Shown: positions 35,448 to 47,746 of the stretch, piece after piece
Numbering within the stretch: the stretch's first letter is position 1
Layout: each line of letters opens with the position of its first letter
Source: Curtobacterium sp. MCJR17_020
GTDB lineage: Bacteria > Actinomycetota > Actinomycetes > Actinomycetales > Microbacteriaceae
Reading direction: 5' to 3'
NCBI RefSeq assembly: GCF_003234365.2
Contig: NZ_CP126260.1
Coordinates: forward strand, 2,170,001-2,234,000
Length of the DNA stretch: 64,000 nt
Notes under the pieces: model-generated
Told to the model about the DNA's origin: nothing
Seen by the model: only the letters and a program-made list of their open reading frames with translations
Database searches by the model: none
Position numbers and translations under genes: made by a program

Positions 35448-36324
35448 GCTGCGGCTCCGAGGGCGGCGCGGATCCGGTCGGCGCGGTCGGTGACCAGCGC
35501 CGCGACGCCGTCCGGACCGTCGGTCAGCAGGCCGCGGGACTCACTGACGAGCACCTGTTCGGCACGCGCACCGTACAGCGCGCGGAGGTCCTCGATCCGG
35601 GCGCCCTGGGCACCGAAGCCCGGGGCGAGCACCGGCGCGGTGCCGATCGTGTCCGCGTCGATGCCGAAGTCGTCGAGGTGAAGGGTCGCGCCGAGCACGA
35701 GCCCGACGTCGCCGAGGGCCTGGTCGCCCGCGGCCCGGTTGTCGTCTGCCACGTCCAAGACGATACCGGCCGCGACGGACCGCCCGGCACGCGGGCCCTC
35801 CGCCAGGACCGCGGTCTGCAGCACCCGTGCCTCCGGGTTGCTCGTCGCGGCGAGCACGAAGACCCCGGCACCGTTCCGCCGAGCGACGTCGACCGTCCCG
35901 CTGAGCGAGCCGTAGCCCAGGTACGGCGACACCGTCATGGCGTCGGCCGCGAACGGCCCGTCACGGTCGAGCCACGCGAGCGCGTAGTCGTCACCGGTCG
36001 ACCCGATGTCGCCCCGCTTCACGTCGGCGACGACCAGGAGGCCCGCATCACGTGCCCGACGGATCGTCGCGTCGAGCGCGCGGTAGCCCGCCACCCCCGC
36101 CGCCTCGAAGAAGGCGATCTGCGGCTTCACGATCGCCGCGCGGCCGGCGGCCGCGTCGACCAGGGCCGCGCCGAAGGCGGTCAGGCCCTGCTCGTCGCGG
36201 CCGAGCCCCCACGCCGCCAGGGTGGTGGCGTGGGGGTCGATGCCGACGCAGAGCGGTGAACGCTCGCGCATCGCGGACGCGAGCCGATCGCCGAAGGAGG
36301 CAGGGCCTCCCGTACGCCCCTCGC

Positions 36325-36328
<4 letters not shown>
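35444..36328 (-). CDS. pyrF: Orotidine 5'-phosphate decarboxylase (actinobacterial type)
   Basis: Last enzyme of UMP synthesis, 294 aa. It belongs to the longer class found in actinobacteria, with LCVGIDPH at the N-terminus, the catalytic VVADVKRGDIGST and the phosphate-binding LAPGFGAQGA. ATG at 36328 overlaps the carB stop, and its stop overlaps the gmk start, both by four bases, tying UMP and GMP kinase steps into one unit. Confidence 0.96.
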
Positions 36329-39617
<3,289 letters not shown>

Positions 39618-39618
<1 letters not shown>

Positions 39619-40817
39619 CAGTTCGCTTCCTTGGTGATGTCTGCTGCGGGAGTGGTCGCGTCGGCGGTGGCCGCGTCGAGCGGCTCCCCGTCACGTCGCG
39701 CGCGCACCAGGTCCGCGAACCGGTCGAAGAGGTACATGCTGTCGTGCGGACCAGCGGCGGCCTCGGGGTGGTACTGCACGCTGAACGCGGGCACGTCGAG
39801 CGCCCGCAGGCCCTCGACCACGTCGTCGTTCAGCGAGTAGTGCGAGACCTCGACGCGGCCGAACCCGGCCGGCGACTCGAGGACCTGTCCGAGGGGGGCG
39901 TCGACCGCGAAGCCGTGGTTCTGGCTCGTGATCTCGACCTTGCCCGTGGTGGTGTCGAGGACCGGCTGGTTGATGCCGCGGTGGCCGAAGGGCAGCTTGT
40001 AGGTGCCGAAGCCCAGCGCGCGGCCGAGCAGCTGGTTGCCGAAGCAGATGCCGAAGAACGGACGTCCGGTCCGCAGGCTGCCCTGCAGCAGTTCGACCTG
40101 GGCGTCCGACGCAGCGGGGTCCCCGGGGCCGTTCGAGTAGAACAGGGCGTCCGGTGCGAGCTCCTCGAGCGCCGCAGCGGAGATGTCCTGCGGCACGACG
40201 TGCACCTCGAACCCGCGCTGGGCGAGGTAGCGGGTCGTCGACGCCTTCACGCCCAGGTCGAGCACGGCCAGCCGGCCGATCTGCTCGCCCTCGGCCGGCA
40301 CCACGTAGGTCTCCGGGGTGGACACGATCGCCGAGAAGCTCGCGCCGGCCATCGTGGCCTGCGACCGGACGGCGTCCAGCTGCTCCGACTCCGACAGCGT
40401 CGCGTCGGCACCGCTGAACACGCCGCCCTTCATGGCGCCGGCGTCGCGGATCCGGCGCGTGAGGGACCGGGTGTCGATGCCGGAGATCCCGACGATGCCG
40501 TCGCGCACCAGGTGGTCGTCGAGCGACGCGTTCGCGCGGTGGTTCGAGACCACGCGGCTGGGGTCGCGCACCACGTACCCGGCGACCCAGATGCGACGGG
40601 ACTCGGGGTCCTCGTCGTTCACGCCGGTGTTGCCGATGTGCGGTGCGGTCTGCACCACGATCTGGCCGGCGTAGGACGGATCGGTCAGCGTCTCCTGGTA
40701 GCCGGTCATGCCGGTCGCGAAGACCACCTCGCCGAGCGTGCGCCCGCGGGCGCCGTAGGCCCAGCCGTCGTACCGGGTGCCGTCTTCGAGGACCAGGACG
40801 GCCCGTTCGCGTGTCAT
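39618..40817 (-). CDS. carA: Carbamoyl-phosphate synthase small subunit
   Basis: Glutaminase subunit of 399 aa that supplies ammonia to CarB. The class-I amidotransferase Cys is in FFGICFGNQLLG, and His and Glu in VQYHPEA. The N-terminal CPSase domain begins VLVLEDGTRYDGWAYG. ATG at 40817 overlaps the stop of the preceding membrane protein gene (ATGA). The C-terminal 20 residues are an Ala/Thr-rich tail. Confidence 0.98.
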
Positions 40818-41377
40818 GCTTTCTTCCCTTCGCCCGCGGTTCGCGGGGCATCGGCCGCAGTCGCCTGCGGCCCGGTCTCGGTCAGTCCCTGCAGGGCGAG
40901 CAGCGCGGCTGCGTCGCCCTCCGGGAACCGGAAGTACGTGTCGAGGTCCGTCGCACCTGCGGCGCCGGTCGCCGTCCATCGCAGACGGACCAGTCCCCCG
41001 GGCTCGACCACCCGGTCGATCGCCCACGTCGAGCGGTCGGTACCGCGGACCGCAGCACGTGCGATCCACCGGTCGTCCGCCCCGGCGAGTCGCAGGACCA
41101 CACCGGTCTCGTGGACGGTCACGCCACCGCGGCCCCGGAACCCGAGTCCGCCGGCGGTGATGCGTTCCAGCGGCTGGTCGGCGCGGGTCGTCGCGACGGA
41201 GAAGCCGTCCCAGGACCCGACTGCCGGTCCGACCGTGGTCGGGACGGGGACGGGAGGCACGGATTCCGCCTGCTTCCTGGTCCGCGTCCGCCAGGTGCGC
41301 GCCATGGCGACGAACAGCGCGGCCACCGCGAGCAGGATCACCCCGCCGAGCAGCCAGCGTGCGGCGTCGCCGCTCAT
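40814..41377 (-). CDS. Membrane protein in the pyr operon, PH-like
   Basis: Protein of 187 aa with one N-terminal transmembrane helix (about residues 8-26, LLGGVILLAVAALFVAM) followed by a basic stretch and a beta-rich cytoplasmic domain. In actinobacteria this position between pyrC and carA is regularly occupied by such a protein, sometimes annotated as PH-like. Its function is unknown. It overlaps both neighbours by four bases, so it is translated with them and presumably under PyrR control. Confidence 0.83.
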   Translation of the reverse strand: MSGDAARWLLGGVILLAVAALFVAMARTWRTRTRKQAESVPPVPVPTTVGPAVGSWDGFSVATTRADQPLERITAGGLGFRGRGGVTVHETGVVLRLAGADDRWIARAAVRGTDRSTWAIDRVVEPGGLVRLRWTATGAAGATDLDTYFRFPEGDAAALLALQGLTETGPQATAADAPRTAGEGKKA

Positions 41378-42732
41378 GCGCGCGCTCCCGTCCGGAGTGC
41401 CGCGGCGTGCGCGGCGACGGTGTCGGCGTCGACGAGGCGGCCGTCGAGCACCGTCGGCGCGCCCAGGTGGAACGTGGCGACGACCCGGCCGGGCAGGGTC
41501 ATGCCGAGGTACGGCGAGTTCTGCGACTGTCCGGCGAGGTCGGCGACCGCGAACTCGCGGCTGGCCGTCGGGTCGTAGAGCGTGATCTCGGCGGGTGCGC
41601 CCTCGGCGATGCGCTGACCGTGGCCCTCGACCTGACCGATGCGTGCCGGCGCCTCGGACAGGACCCGGGCGACGTCGGCCCAGTCGAGCTGCCCCGACGC
41701 GACGACGGCGGACTGCACGACGCTGAGCGCCGACTCGAGGCCGACCATTCCGTTCGCCGCCGCGGGCCACTCGCAGCACTTCGCCTCGGCGGTGTGCGGT
41801 GCGTGGTCGGTCGCGACGATGTCGATGGTGCCGTCGGCGAGGGCTGCGCGCAGGGCGTCGACGTCCTCGCGGGCCCGGAGCGGCGGGTTCACCTTGTAGC
41901 GGGCGTCGTACCCGGGGGCGCCGTCGTGCCCGGCGATGAGGTCCTCGGTGAGCACGAGGTGGTGCGGGGTGACCTCGGCCGTGACGTCGATGCCGCGGGA
42001 CTTGGCCCAGCGGATCACCTCGACGCTGCCGGCGGTCGACACGTGGCAGACGTGCAGCCGCGCACCCACGTGGTCGGCGAGCAGGACGTCGCGGGCGATG
42101 ATCGCCTCTTCCGCCACGGCCGGCCAGCCCGCCAGCCCGAGCTCCGAGGACAGGCGGCCCTCGTTCATCTGCGCGCCGATGGTGAGTCGGGGTTCCTGCG
42201 CGTGCTGCGCGAGCACGCCGCCGAAGCCCTTGATGTACTCGAGCGCGCGGCGCATGAGCAGCGGGTCGGCGACGCAGGAGCCGTCGTCCGAGAAGACCCG
42301 GACCTTCGCCCGGCTCGTCGCCATGGCGCCGATCTCCGACAGGTGCGTGCCCTGCAGCCCTTGCGACACCGCGCCGATCGGGCGGACCGTGACGTAGCCG
42401 GCGTCGTCGCCGAGTGCCTGCACCTGCTCGACGACCCCGGCGGTGTCGGCGACCGGGCTCGAGTTCGCCATCGCGTTGACGGCGGTGAAGCCTCCGGCCG
42501 CCGCGGCGCGCGAGCCGGTGAGGACCGTCTCGGATTCTTCGTGCCCGGGCTCGCGCAGGTGGGTGTGCAGGTCGACGAGGCCGGGCAGGGCGATGAGCCC
42601 GTCGGCGTCGACGACCGTGGCGCCGCCCGCGTCCACACCGGACCCGATCGCCGTGATGCGGCCGTCCTGCAGTCGGATGTCGGCGCGCGAGCCGTCGACC
42701 AGCTGCGCGCCGCGGATCAGGTGAGCGGTCAT
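41374..42732 (-). CDS. pyrC: Dihydroorotase
   Basis: Zinc amidohydrolase of 452 aa cyclising carbamoyl aspartate. The metal site DLHTHLREPGHE lies near residue 55, later His ligands are in HVCHVSTAGS, and DHAPHTAEAK supplies the catalytic Asp. It belongs to the class-I type usual in actinobacteria. ATG at 42732 overlaps the pyrB stop by four bases. Confidence 0.97.
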   Translation of the reverse strand: MTAHLIRGAQLVDGSRADIRLQDGRITAIGSGVDAGGATVVDADGLIALPGLVDLHTHLREPGHEESETVLTGSRAAAAGGFTAVNAMANSSPVADTAGVVEQVQALGDDAGYVTVRPIGAVSQGLQGTHLSEIGAMATSRAKVRVFSDDGSCVADPLLMRRALEYIKGFGGVLAQHAQEPRLTIGAQMNEGRLSSELGLAGWPAVAEEAIIARDVLLADHVGARLHVCHVSTAGSVEVIRWAKSRGIDVTAEVTPHHLVLTEDLIAGHDGAPGYDARYKVNPPLRAREDVDALRAALADGTIDIVATDHAPHTAEAKCCEWPAAANGMVGLESALSVVQSAVVASGQLDWADVARVLSEAPARIGQVEGHGQRIAEGAPAEITLYDPTASREFAVADLAGQSQNSPYLGMTLPGRVVATFHLGAPTVLDGRLVDADTVAAHAAALRTGARA

Positions 42733-43688
42733 GCTGCGGACTCCTTCGGTTCGGTGCCGGTCAGGGCCAGGTAGAGGACCGCCATGCGGACCGAGACGCC
42801 GTTCTCGACCTGCTCGACCACGGTGGAACGGGGGTCGTCGGCTGCGACGCCGGCGATCTCCAACCCGCGGTTCATCGGACCGGGGTGCATGATCAGCGTG
42901 CGCTCGGACAGCCGCGCGAACCGCGCAGCCGTCAGGCCCCAGTGCCGCGTGTACTCGCGCGGGTTCGGGAAGAACGCGTCGTCCATCCGCTCCTGCTGGA
43001 TCCGGAGCGTCATGACGACGTCGGGGTCCTCGGCCAGGGCGGCGTCGAGGTCGTGGTGCACGGCGGCTCCGAACGGCGTCGTCGTCGCGGGCAGGAGCGT
43101 CGGCGGTGCGGCGAAGGTCACGCTCGCGCCGAGGGTCCGGAGCAGCCACGCGTTCGACCGGGCGACGCGGCTGTGCAGCACGTCGCCGACGATGAGGACC
43201 CGGACGCCGTCGAGGCCCTGTCCACGCGACCCGGCACCGTGCAGGCGACGGCGCATGGTGAAGGCGTCGAGCAGCGCCTGCGTCGGGTGCTCGTGCGTGC
43301 CGTCGCCGGCGTTCACCACGGGGACGTCGATCCAGTCGGCGTCGGCCAGCACGCGCGGCGCACCGGACGCGCCGTGCCGCATGACGATGCCGTCGATGCC
43401 CATCGCGCCGAGGGTCTGCACGGTGTCCTTGAGGGACTCACCCTTGGAGACGCTCGAGCCCTTGGCCGCGAAGTTGATGACGTCGGCCGACAGGCGCTTC
43501 GCCGCGGCCTCGAACGAGATGCGCGTGCGCGTCGAGTCCTCGAAGAACAGGTTCACGACGGTCTTGCCGCGCAGGGCCGGGAGCTTCCGGACCTCGCGCG
43601 TGTTGACCTCGGCCATCTCCTCGGCGACGTCGAGGATGTGCACGGCCTGGTCGCGCGACAGGTCGGCGGTGGAGAGCAGGTGCCGCAT
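42729..43688 (-). CDS. pyrB: Aspartate carbamoyltransferase catalytic chain
   Basis: Enzyme of 319 aa condensing carbamoyl phosphate with aspartate. The carbamoyl phosphate loop FFEDSTRTRISFE, the HPTQALLDAF motif and MHPGPMNRGLE are intact. ATG at 43688 (MRHLLS, typical family start) shares one base with the pyrR stop. A GTG one codon upstream would give a four-base overlap. No regulatory PyrI subunit is present. Confidence 0.97.
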   Translation of the reverse strand: MRHLLSTADLSRDQAVHILDVAEEMAEVNTREVRKLPALRGKTVVNLFFEDSTRTRISFEAAAKRLSADVINFAAKGSSVSKGESLKDTVQTLGAMGIDGIVMRHGASGAPRVLADADWIDVPVVNAGDGTHEHPTQALLDAFTMRRRLHGAGSRGQGLDGVRVLIVGDVLHSRVARSNAWLLRTLGASVTFAAPPTLLPATTTPFGAAVHHDLDAALAEDPDVVMTLRIQQERMDDAFFPNPREYTRHWGLTAARFARLSERTLIMHPGPMNRGLEIAGVAADDPRSTVVEQVENGVSVRMAVLYLALTGTEPKESAA

Positions 43689-44254
43689 CACGCCACCCCC
43701 TGCTCGATGAACACGGTGTCGTCGCCGTCAGTCTCGGACAGGTGCAGGGTGACCCGCTCGTCCGAGGCGGTCGGCAGGTTCTTGCCGACGTGGTCCGCGC
43801 GGATCGGCAGTTCGCGGTGGCCGCGGTCGACGAGCACGGCGAGCCGCACGGCGCGCGGCCGGCCGATCCCCTGCAGGGCGTCGAGCGCTGCCCGGACCGT
43901 GCGGCCCGAGTACAGGACGTCGTCGACGAGCACGACGACCTTGCCGTCGATGCCACCGGCGGGGATGACCGTGCGGTGCGGGGCACGGCCGATGCCGTGC
44001 CCGAGGTCGTCCCGGTGCATGGTCACGTCGAGCGTGCCGACCCGTTCGGATCCGATGCCCGCCCGCGCGGACTGCCACTCGGGCTCGATGTCCGCGAGGA
44101 CGCGGCCCAGCCGTTCGGCGAGCACGGCGCCCCGGGTCGGGATGCCCAGGAGGACGAGGTCCGAGCCGCCGTGGTTGGCCTCGAGGATCTCGTGTGCGAT
44201 GCGCGTCAGAGCGCGCGTGATGTCGGGTTGCTGCAGGACCGTTCTGGTACCCAC
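43688..44254 (-). CDS. pyrR: Pyr operon regulator PyrR / uracil phosphoribosyltransferase
   Basis: Protein of about 188 aa with the PRPP loop VVLVDDVLYSGRTVRAAL and typical PyrR segments IPTRGAVLAERL and RADHVGKNLPT. PyrR binds a conserved loop in pyr mRNA when UMP or UTP is high. GTG at 44254 is preferred because AAGGGGG lies six bases upstream. An in-frame ATG at 44287 lies inside the RNA hairpin and would prepend 11 residues not typical of the family. It heads the pyr genes and is preceded by a consensus binding loop. Confidence 0.95.
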   Translation of the reverse strand: MGTRTVLQQPDITRALTRIAHEILEANHGGSDLVLLGIPTRGAVLAERLGRVLADIEPEWQSARAGIGSERVGTLDVTMHRDDLGHGIGRAPHRTVIPAGGIDGKVVVLVDDVLYSGRTVRAALDALQGIGRPRAVRLAVLVDRGHRELPIRADHVGKNLPTASDERVTLHLSETDGDDTVFIEQGVA

Positions 44255-44262
44255 GTCGACCC

Positions 44263-44293
44263 CCTTCCCCGCCTCACTGGACGGCATTAAAGG
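44263..44293 (-). promoter_or_regulatory. PyrR RNA-binding hairpin in the pyrR leader
   Basis: The 31-nt segment folds as CCUU-UAAU-GCC then the loop GUCCAGUGA then GGC-GGGG-AAGG. The loop matches the PyrR recognition consensus UCCAGNGAG seen in Bacillus and mycobacteria. The 3' arm AAGG is the start of the ribosome site for the GTG at 44254. PyrR stabilising this hairpin would hide the site and repress translation, the mechanism described in Mycobacterium. No U-rich terminator follows, which argues against transcription attenuation. Confidence 0.85.
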
Positions 44294-44311
44294 ATGCTGA
44301 CGTGCACAAGC

Positions 44312-44764
44312 CTAGCGGGACTCCTGGTCCCCTGCGACCGTCCGACCGGACGGTGCACGACCGCCGGCGACGGCTCCGAGGACACCGTTCACGAAGCCCG
44401 CGGAGTCCTCGGTCGAGAGCGACTGGGCGAGCTCGACGGCCTCGGCGATCGCGACGGCGTCGGGCACCTCCGGGTTGAACCGGAGCTCCCAGACGGCCAT
44501 CCGCAGGATGCAGCGGTCGAGGACCGGCATCCGGGCGATCGACCACCCCTGGGCGTGGTCGACGATGACGGAGTCGATCTCGTGACGGGCGTCGTCGACG
44601 CCCGTCACGATCTGCCGTGCGTAGTCCCAGCTCGAGGCGCGCTCGGGCTGGTCCAGGTGACGGACGGTCTCGGTCGCCAGGACGTCCGTGATCGGGAGCT
44701 CACGCACCTCGGCCACGTACAGCATGTCGAGGGCGCGCTTGCGGGCCTTCGAACGAGCACTCAT
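44312..44764 (-). CDS. nusB: Transcription antitermination factor NusB
   Basis: All-helical RNA-binding protein of 150 aa that joins NusE (S10) at boxA to support rRNA transcription. The N-terminal ARSKARKRALDMLYVAE and the C-terminal VAIAEAVELAQSLSTEDSAGFVNGVLG are characteristic. It lies 11 bp after efp and 57 bp before pyrR, so pyr genes may be read from the efp promoter as well. Confidence 0.97.
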   Translation of the reverse strand: MSARSKARKRALDMLYVAEVRELPITDVLATETVRHLDQPERASSWDYARQIVTGVDDARHEIDSVIVDHAQGWSIARMPVLDRCILRMAVWELRFNPEVPDAVAIAEAVELAQSLSTEDSAGFVNGVLGAVAGGRAPSGRTVAGDQESR

Positions 44765-44775
44765 ACGGACGTCGC

Positions 44776-45339
44776 CTAGGAGTTGACGCGGCCGAGGAAG
44801 CTGCCGTCGCGCGTGTCGATCTTCACCGTGGTGCCGCTCTCGAGGTACAGCGGGACCTGGATGCGGTGGCCGGTCGCGATGATGGTCGCGTCCTTGGTGC
44901 CACCGGAGGAGCGGTCGCCCTGCAGACCCGGCTCGGTCTCGACCTCGGTCACGATCGACGTCGGGAGCTCGACGTAGAGCGGGTTGCCCTCGTTCATCGC
45001 GATCGTGACCATCGCGGACTCGAGCAGGTAGTTCTTCGCGTCGCCCACGACCGTCGCCGAGACCGGGATCTGGTCGTAGGTGTCGGTGTCCATGAACACG
45101 TACGAGTCACCGTCCTCGTAGAGGAACTGGTAGTCGCGGCGGTCGACCACGGCGGTGTCGATCTTCGCACCGGCGTTGAAGGTGCGGTCGACGACCTTGC
45201 CGGAGACGACGTTCTTCAGCTTGGTGCGGACGAACGCGCCACCCTTGCCGGGCTTGACGTGCTGGAACTCCACGACCGACCACAGCTGGCCGTCGATGAT
45301 GAGAACGGCGCCGTTCTTGATGTCAGTGGTACTGGCCAT
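44776..45339 (-). CDS. efp: Elongation factor P
   Basis: tRNA-shaped factor of 187 aa that relieves ribosome stalling at polyproline. Three beta domains are intact, with the tip sequence HVKPGKGGAFVRTKLKN. The tip Lys follows Pro-Gly as in many actinobacteria, which use unmodified Lys. No epmA or epmB gene is nearby. It heads the efp-nusB-pyr run with a 91-bp upstream gap for a promoter. Confidence 0.98.
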   Translation of the reverse strand: MASTTDIKNGAVLIIDGQLWSVVEFQHVKPGKGGAFVRTKLKNVVSGKVVDRTFNAGAKIDTAVVDRRDYQFLYEDGDSYVFMDTDTYDQIPVSATVVGDAKNYLLESAMVTIAMNEGNPLYVELPTSIVTEVETEPGLQGDRSSGGTKDATIIATGHRIQVPLYLESGTTVKIDTRDGSFLGRVNS

Positions 45340-45430
45340 GAGTCTTCGGTGTCCCGTTCGGTCGTGTTGTGAAAGGTCTTCGGGCCGCGCTGGGCCCCGG
45401 ACGAGTGTAGCGGACGCCCGCCCGTCGCCA

Positions 45431-47122
45431 TCAGCGCCGTCGCCGGGCGCGCCAGGAGTCGATCGCCGCCCAGCCGAGCAGCACCACGGCCGCTCCCCCG
45501 AGCAGTGCCCCGGCCACCGCGGTCGAGATCGCCGCGTCCGGTCGGGCGGGCAGCGCCAGGTAGACGATCGCCAGGATGCCGGCACCGGCGCCGAGCAGCA
45601 CGAGCAGGATGCGCCGGACCATGCCGGACACGAGCTCGCGGTCGCGGCGGTCCGCGAAGAGTCGGATGTTGACGGTGAACTTGCCCGTCTCGATCGCTTC
45701 GCCGATCCGGTCGACCCGGCGCGGCAGTCGTCGGGCCGCGGAGACGACGCCGATCAACTCCTTCGCCGCCAGGTCGCGCAGCTTGCCGGGGCGCAGCTGG
45801 TCGGTGATCTGCTCACGGGCGAGCCCGCGGGACTCCTCGAGCAGGTCGAACGACGGCGCGAGCGTCCGGAGCGTGCCCTCGAAGATCGCCAGCGCCCGCG
45901 CGGCGGCGACGAAGTCCGGCGGCGCCTTGAGCCGGTACCGCCCGAACACCTCGACGGCGTCGTCGACCGTCTCGACGCCGATGCGCGCGCCCGGTCCGAG
46001 CTCGTCCGCGACGAAGCGCGCGATGTCCCGACGGAAGTCGGGCTCGTCGTGCGCGTCGCGCACCGGAGCCATCCGCAGCACCGCATCGGCGATCCGCGAG
46101 GTGTCGTCCTGCAGGTAGGCGACCAGCAGGTCCTGGACCGTGTCCCGGAGGGTCGGGTCGAGCCTGCCGACCGATCCGAAGTCGATCAACGCGGGCCGTC
46201 CGTCGGGCAGCACCAGGACGTTCCCGGGGTGCAGATCTGCGTGGTACAGGCCGTCGAAGACGACCTGTCGCAGGAACGCGCGCAGGATCGCGCGCATCGG
46301 ACCGTCGAGGTCGCGGTCCGCTCGCTCGGCGCGGATCGCGCTGAGCGTGTCGCCCTCCAGGAACTCCATCACGAGCACGCGGCGCCCGGACAGGTCCGGG
46401 TACGGGTCCGGGAACCGGACCTCGTCCGGACGGGCGCTGCGGGCCTGTGCGGCACGCAGGGCGGTGAGGTTCCGCAGCTCGGAGACGAAGTCGACCTGGC
46501 GGACCAGGTCGTCGGCGTACTGCGCGGCCACGTCCTGCACGCCGACCTGCCGGGCTTCGGTCGACCAGCGCGCCATGAAGCGGACGACGCGGAGCGCGAT
46601 GTCGACGTCACGGCGGACGGCGGCGTCGATGCCGGGGCGCTGCACCTTGACCGCGACCGCGGTGCCGTCGGGCAGGCGGGCGCGGTGGACCTGGGCGATC
46701 GAGGCCGCGGCGACGGGCACCGGGTCGAAGGACGCGAAGACCTGGTCGACCGGTGCGCCGAGTTCCTGTTCGAGCAGGGCGAGCACCTGGTCGGCGGGGG
46801 CGGCGGTGACGTTGCGCTGCAGGTGGGCGAGTCCCTCGGTCCACTCCTCCGGCAGCAGGTCGTCACGGGTGGAGAGCAGCTGGCCCATCTTCACGAACCC
46901 GCCGCCCGCTTCCTCGAGTGCACGGCGCAGGTGCTCGGCCTGGCTGCGGCGCAGGTCGGAGGTGGCCGGGTCGTGCGAGAAGTCGAGGCGACGGAACGGG
47001 ACGAGGCGGTGGCGTCTCGCGATCGACAGCAGTTCGGTGAACCGGCGGCCGCGGGACCGGAGGGTGCCGGTGTCGGCCTCCTGCGAGCCGGACAGGTCGC
47101 TCAGTCGGGGTGGGTTGGGCAC
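45431..47122 (-). CDS. ABC1/UbiB-family atypical protein kinase
   Basis: Membrane-anchored kinase-like protein of 563 aa. The KxGQ motif (FVKMGQLLSTR) and Ala-rich loop VAAASIAQVHRA define the family, with VAVKVQRPG, the catalytic HADLHPGNVL and the DFG-like IDFGSVG. Two C-terminal transmembrane helices lie at about residues 505-550. Relatives support quinone or lipid metabolism. The actinobacterial substrate is unknown. GTG at 47122 (VPNPPRL) is the most likely start but its ribosome site is weak, so the N-terminus is uncertain. Confidence 0.9.
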   Translation of the reverse strand: MPNPPRLSDLSGSQEADTGTLRSRGRRFTELLSIARRHRLVPFRRLDFSHDPATSDLRRSQAEHLRRALEEAGGGFVKMGQLLSTRDDLLPEEWTEGLAHLQRNVTAAPADQVLALLEQELGAPVDQVFASFDPVPVAAASIAQVHRARLPDGTAVAVKVQRPGIDAAVRRDVDIALRVVRFMARWSTEARQVGVQDVAAQYADDLVRQVDFVSELRNLTALRAAQARSARPDEVRFPDPYPDLSGRRVLVMEFLEGDTLSAIRAERADRDLDGPMRAILRAFLRQVVFDGLYHADLHPGNVLVLPDGRPALIDFGSVGRLDPTLRDTVQDLLVAYLQDDTSRIADAVLRMAPVRDAHDEPDFRRDIARFVADELGPGARIGVETVDDAVEVFGRYRLKAPPDFVAAARALAIFEGTLRTLAPSFDLLEESRGLAREQITDQLRPGKLRDLAAKELIGVVSAARRLPRRVDRIGEAIETGKFTVNIRLFADRRDRELVSGMVRRILLVLLGAGAGILAIVYLALPARPDAAISTAVAGALLGGAAVVLLGWAAIDSWRARRRR

Positions 47123-47257
47123 GTCGTCAGTCTGCTCCCCGCTGCTGGGTCCGTCGGGTGCGCCCGTCCTCCTGCACAGGCCGGGAGGCACGGCTCGGCA
47201 TCCACAGATCGCCTCACGTGTCGCGTCGGGTCGCGCCCACTGCCGCAGGCTGGCCGC

Positions 47258-47560
47258 ATGGAGACAGCACTGGTCGCGGCGTGCATCGCCGCCGGCGCGG
47301 CGATCGTGGCGGCGGTCGTCAGCTGGTTCGGGGCGTTCCAGAGCCGACGGACGACCGATCGAGAGCATGCCTGGAAGCGGTTCACTTGGTCGATCGCCCA
47401 GCCACGAGGGGGCTGTGCATACGACATTTCGAGGACTGTGCTCCGGGAACTCGAAACCGTACGGTGGTGGTCGAAGGCGGACCGACGGCTCGCCGCTCGT
47501 GCACTCCGGAGGCGAACCGTCGCCGATCACGTCCCCCCTGAGGAAGAGGAGCCCACCTGA
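47258..47560 (+). CDS. Small membrane-anchored protein of unknown function
   Basis: Predicted 100 aa protein with one N-terminal hydrophobic helix (about residues 4-25, ALVAACIAAGAAIVAAVVSW) followed by a basic, charged cytoplasmic region (RRTTDREHAW). This layout resembles short plasmid- or phage-type hypothetical proteins. No family assignment is possible. Base composition is a little less GC-rich in the middle. It ends TGATG, sharing a base with the next small gene. Confidence 0.65.
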   Translation: METALVAACIAAGAAIVAAVVSWFGAFQSRRTTDREHAWKRFTWSIAQPRGGCAYDISRTVLRELETVRWWSKADRRLAARALRRRTVADHVPPEEEEPT

Positions 47561-47739
47561 TGCCGATCTTGCGACCCTTGCCGGATGCGCCCGACTTGGA
47601 CGCGGACGACGACGTGCTCTTCGCGTGGGACAACGGTGCCACGATCGCGGAGTTCCGGGAATGGCAGCGGACCGGCGTCCTCACCGTGTCGATGCGGGTC
47701 AAGTGGTGGTGGCGACGGACGCGGCGGGTGTTGCGCTGA
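47560..47739 (+). CDS. 59-residue small protein coupled to the preceding gene
   Basis: Reading frame of 59 codons starting at ATG 47560, which shares its first base with the upstream stop (TGATG). A GAGGAAGAGGAG purine run lies just upstream as a ribosome site. The protein has an acidic middle (DLDADDDVLFAWDNG) and ends with a Trp/Arg-rich segment KWWWRRTRRVLR. No family is recognised. Coupling and codon pattern support it, but no homology could be tested. Confidence 0.6.
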   Translation: MPILRPLPDAPDLDADDDVLFAWDNGATIAEFREWQRTGVLTVSMRVKWWWRRTRRVLR

Positions 47740-47746
47740 CGCCGGG

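Noticed and set aside
44254..44311. PyrR transcription attenuator
   Set aside because: The binding loop is present but no terminator hairpin with a U tract follows; translational repression fits better.
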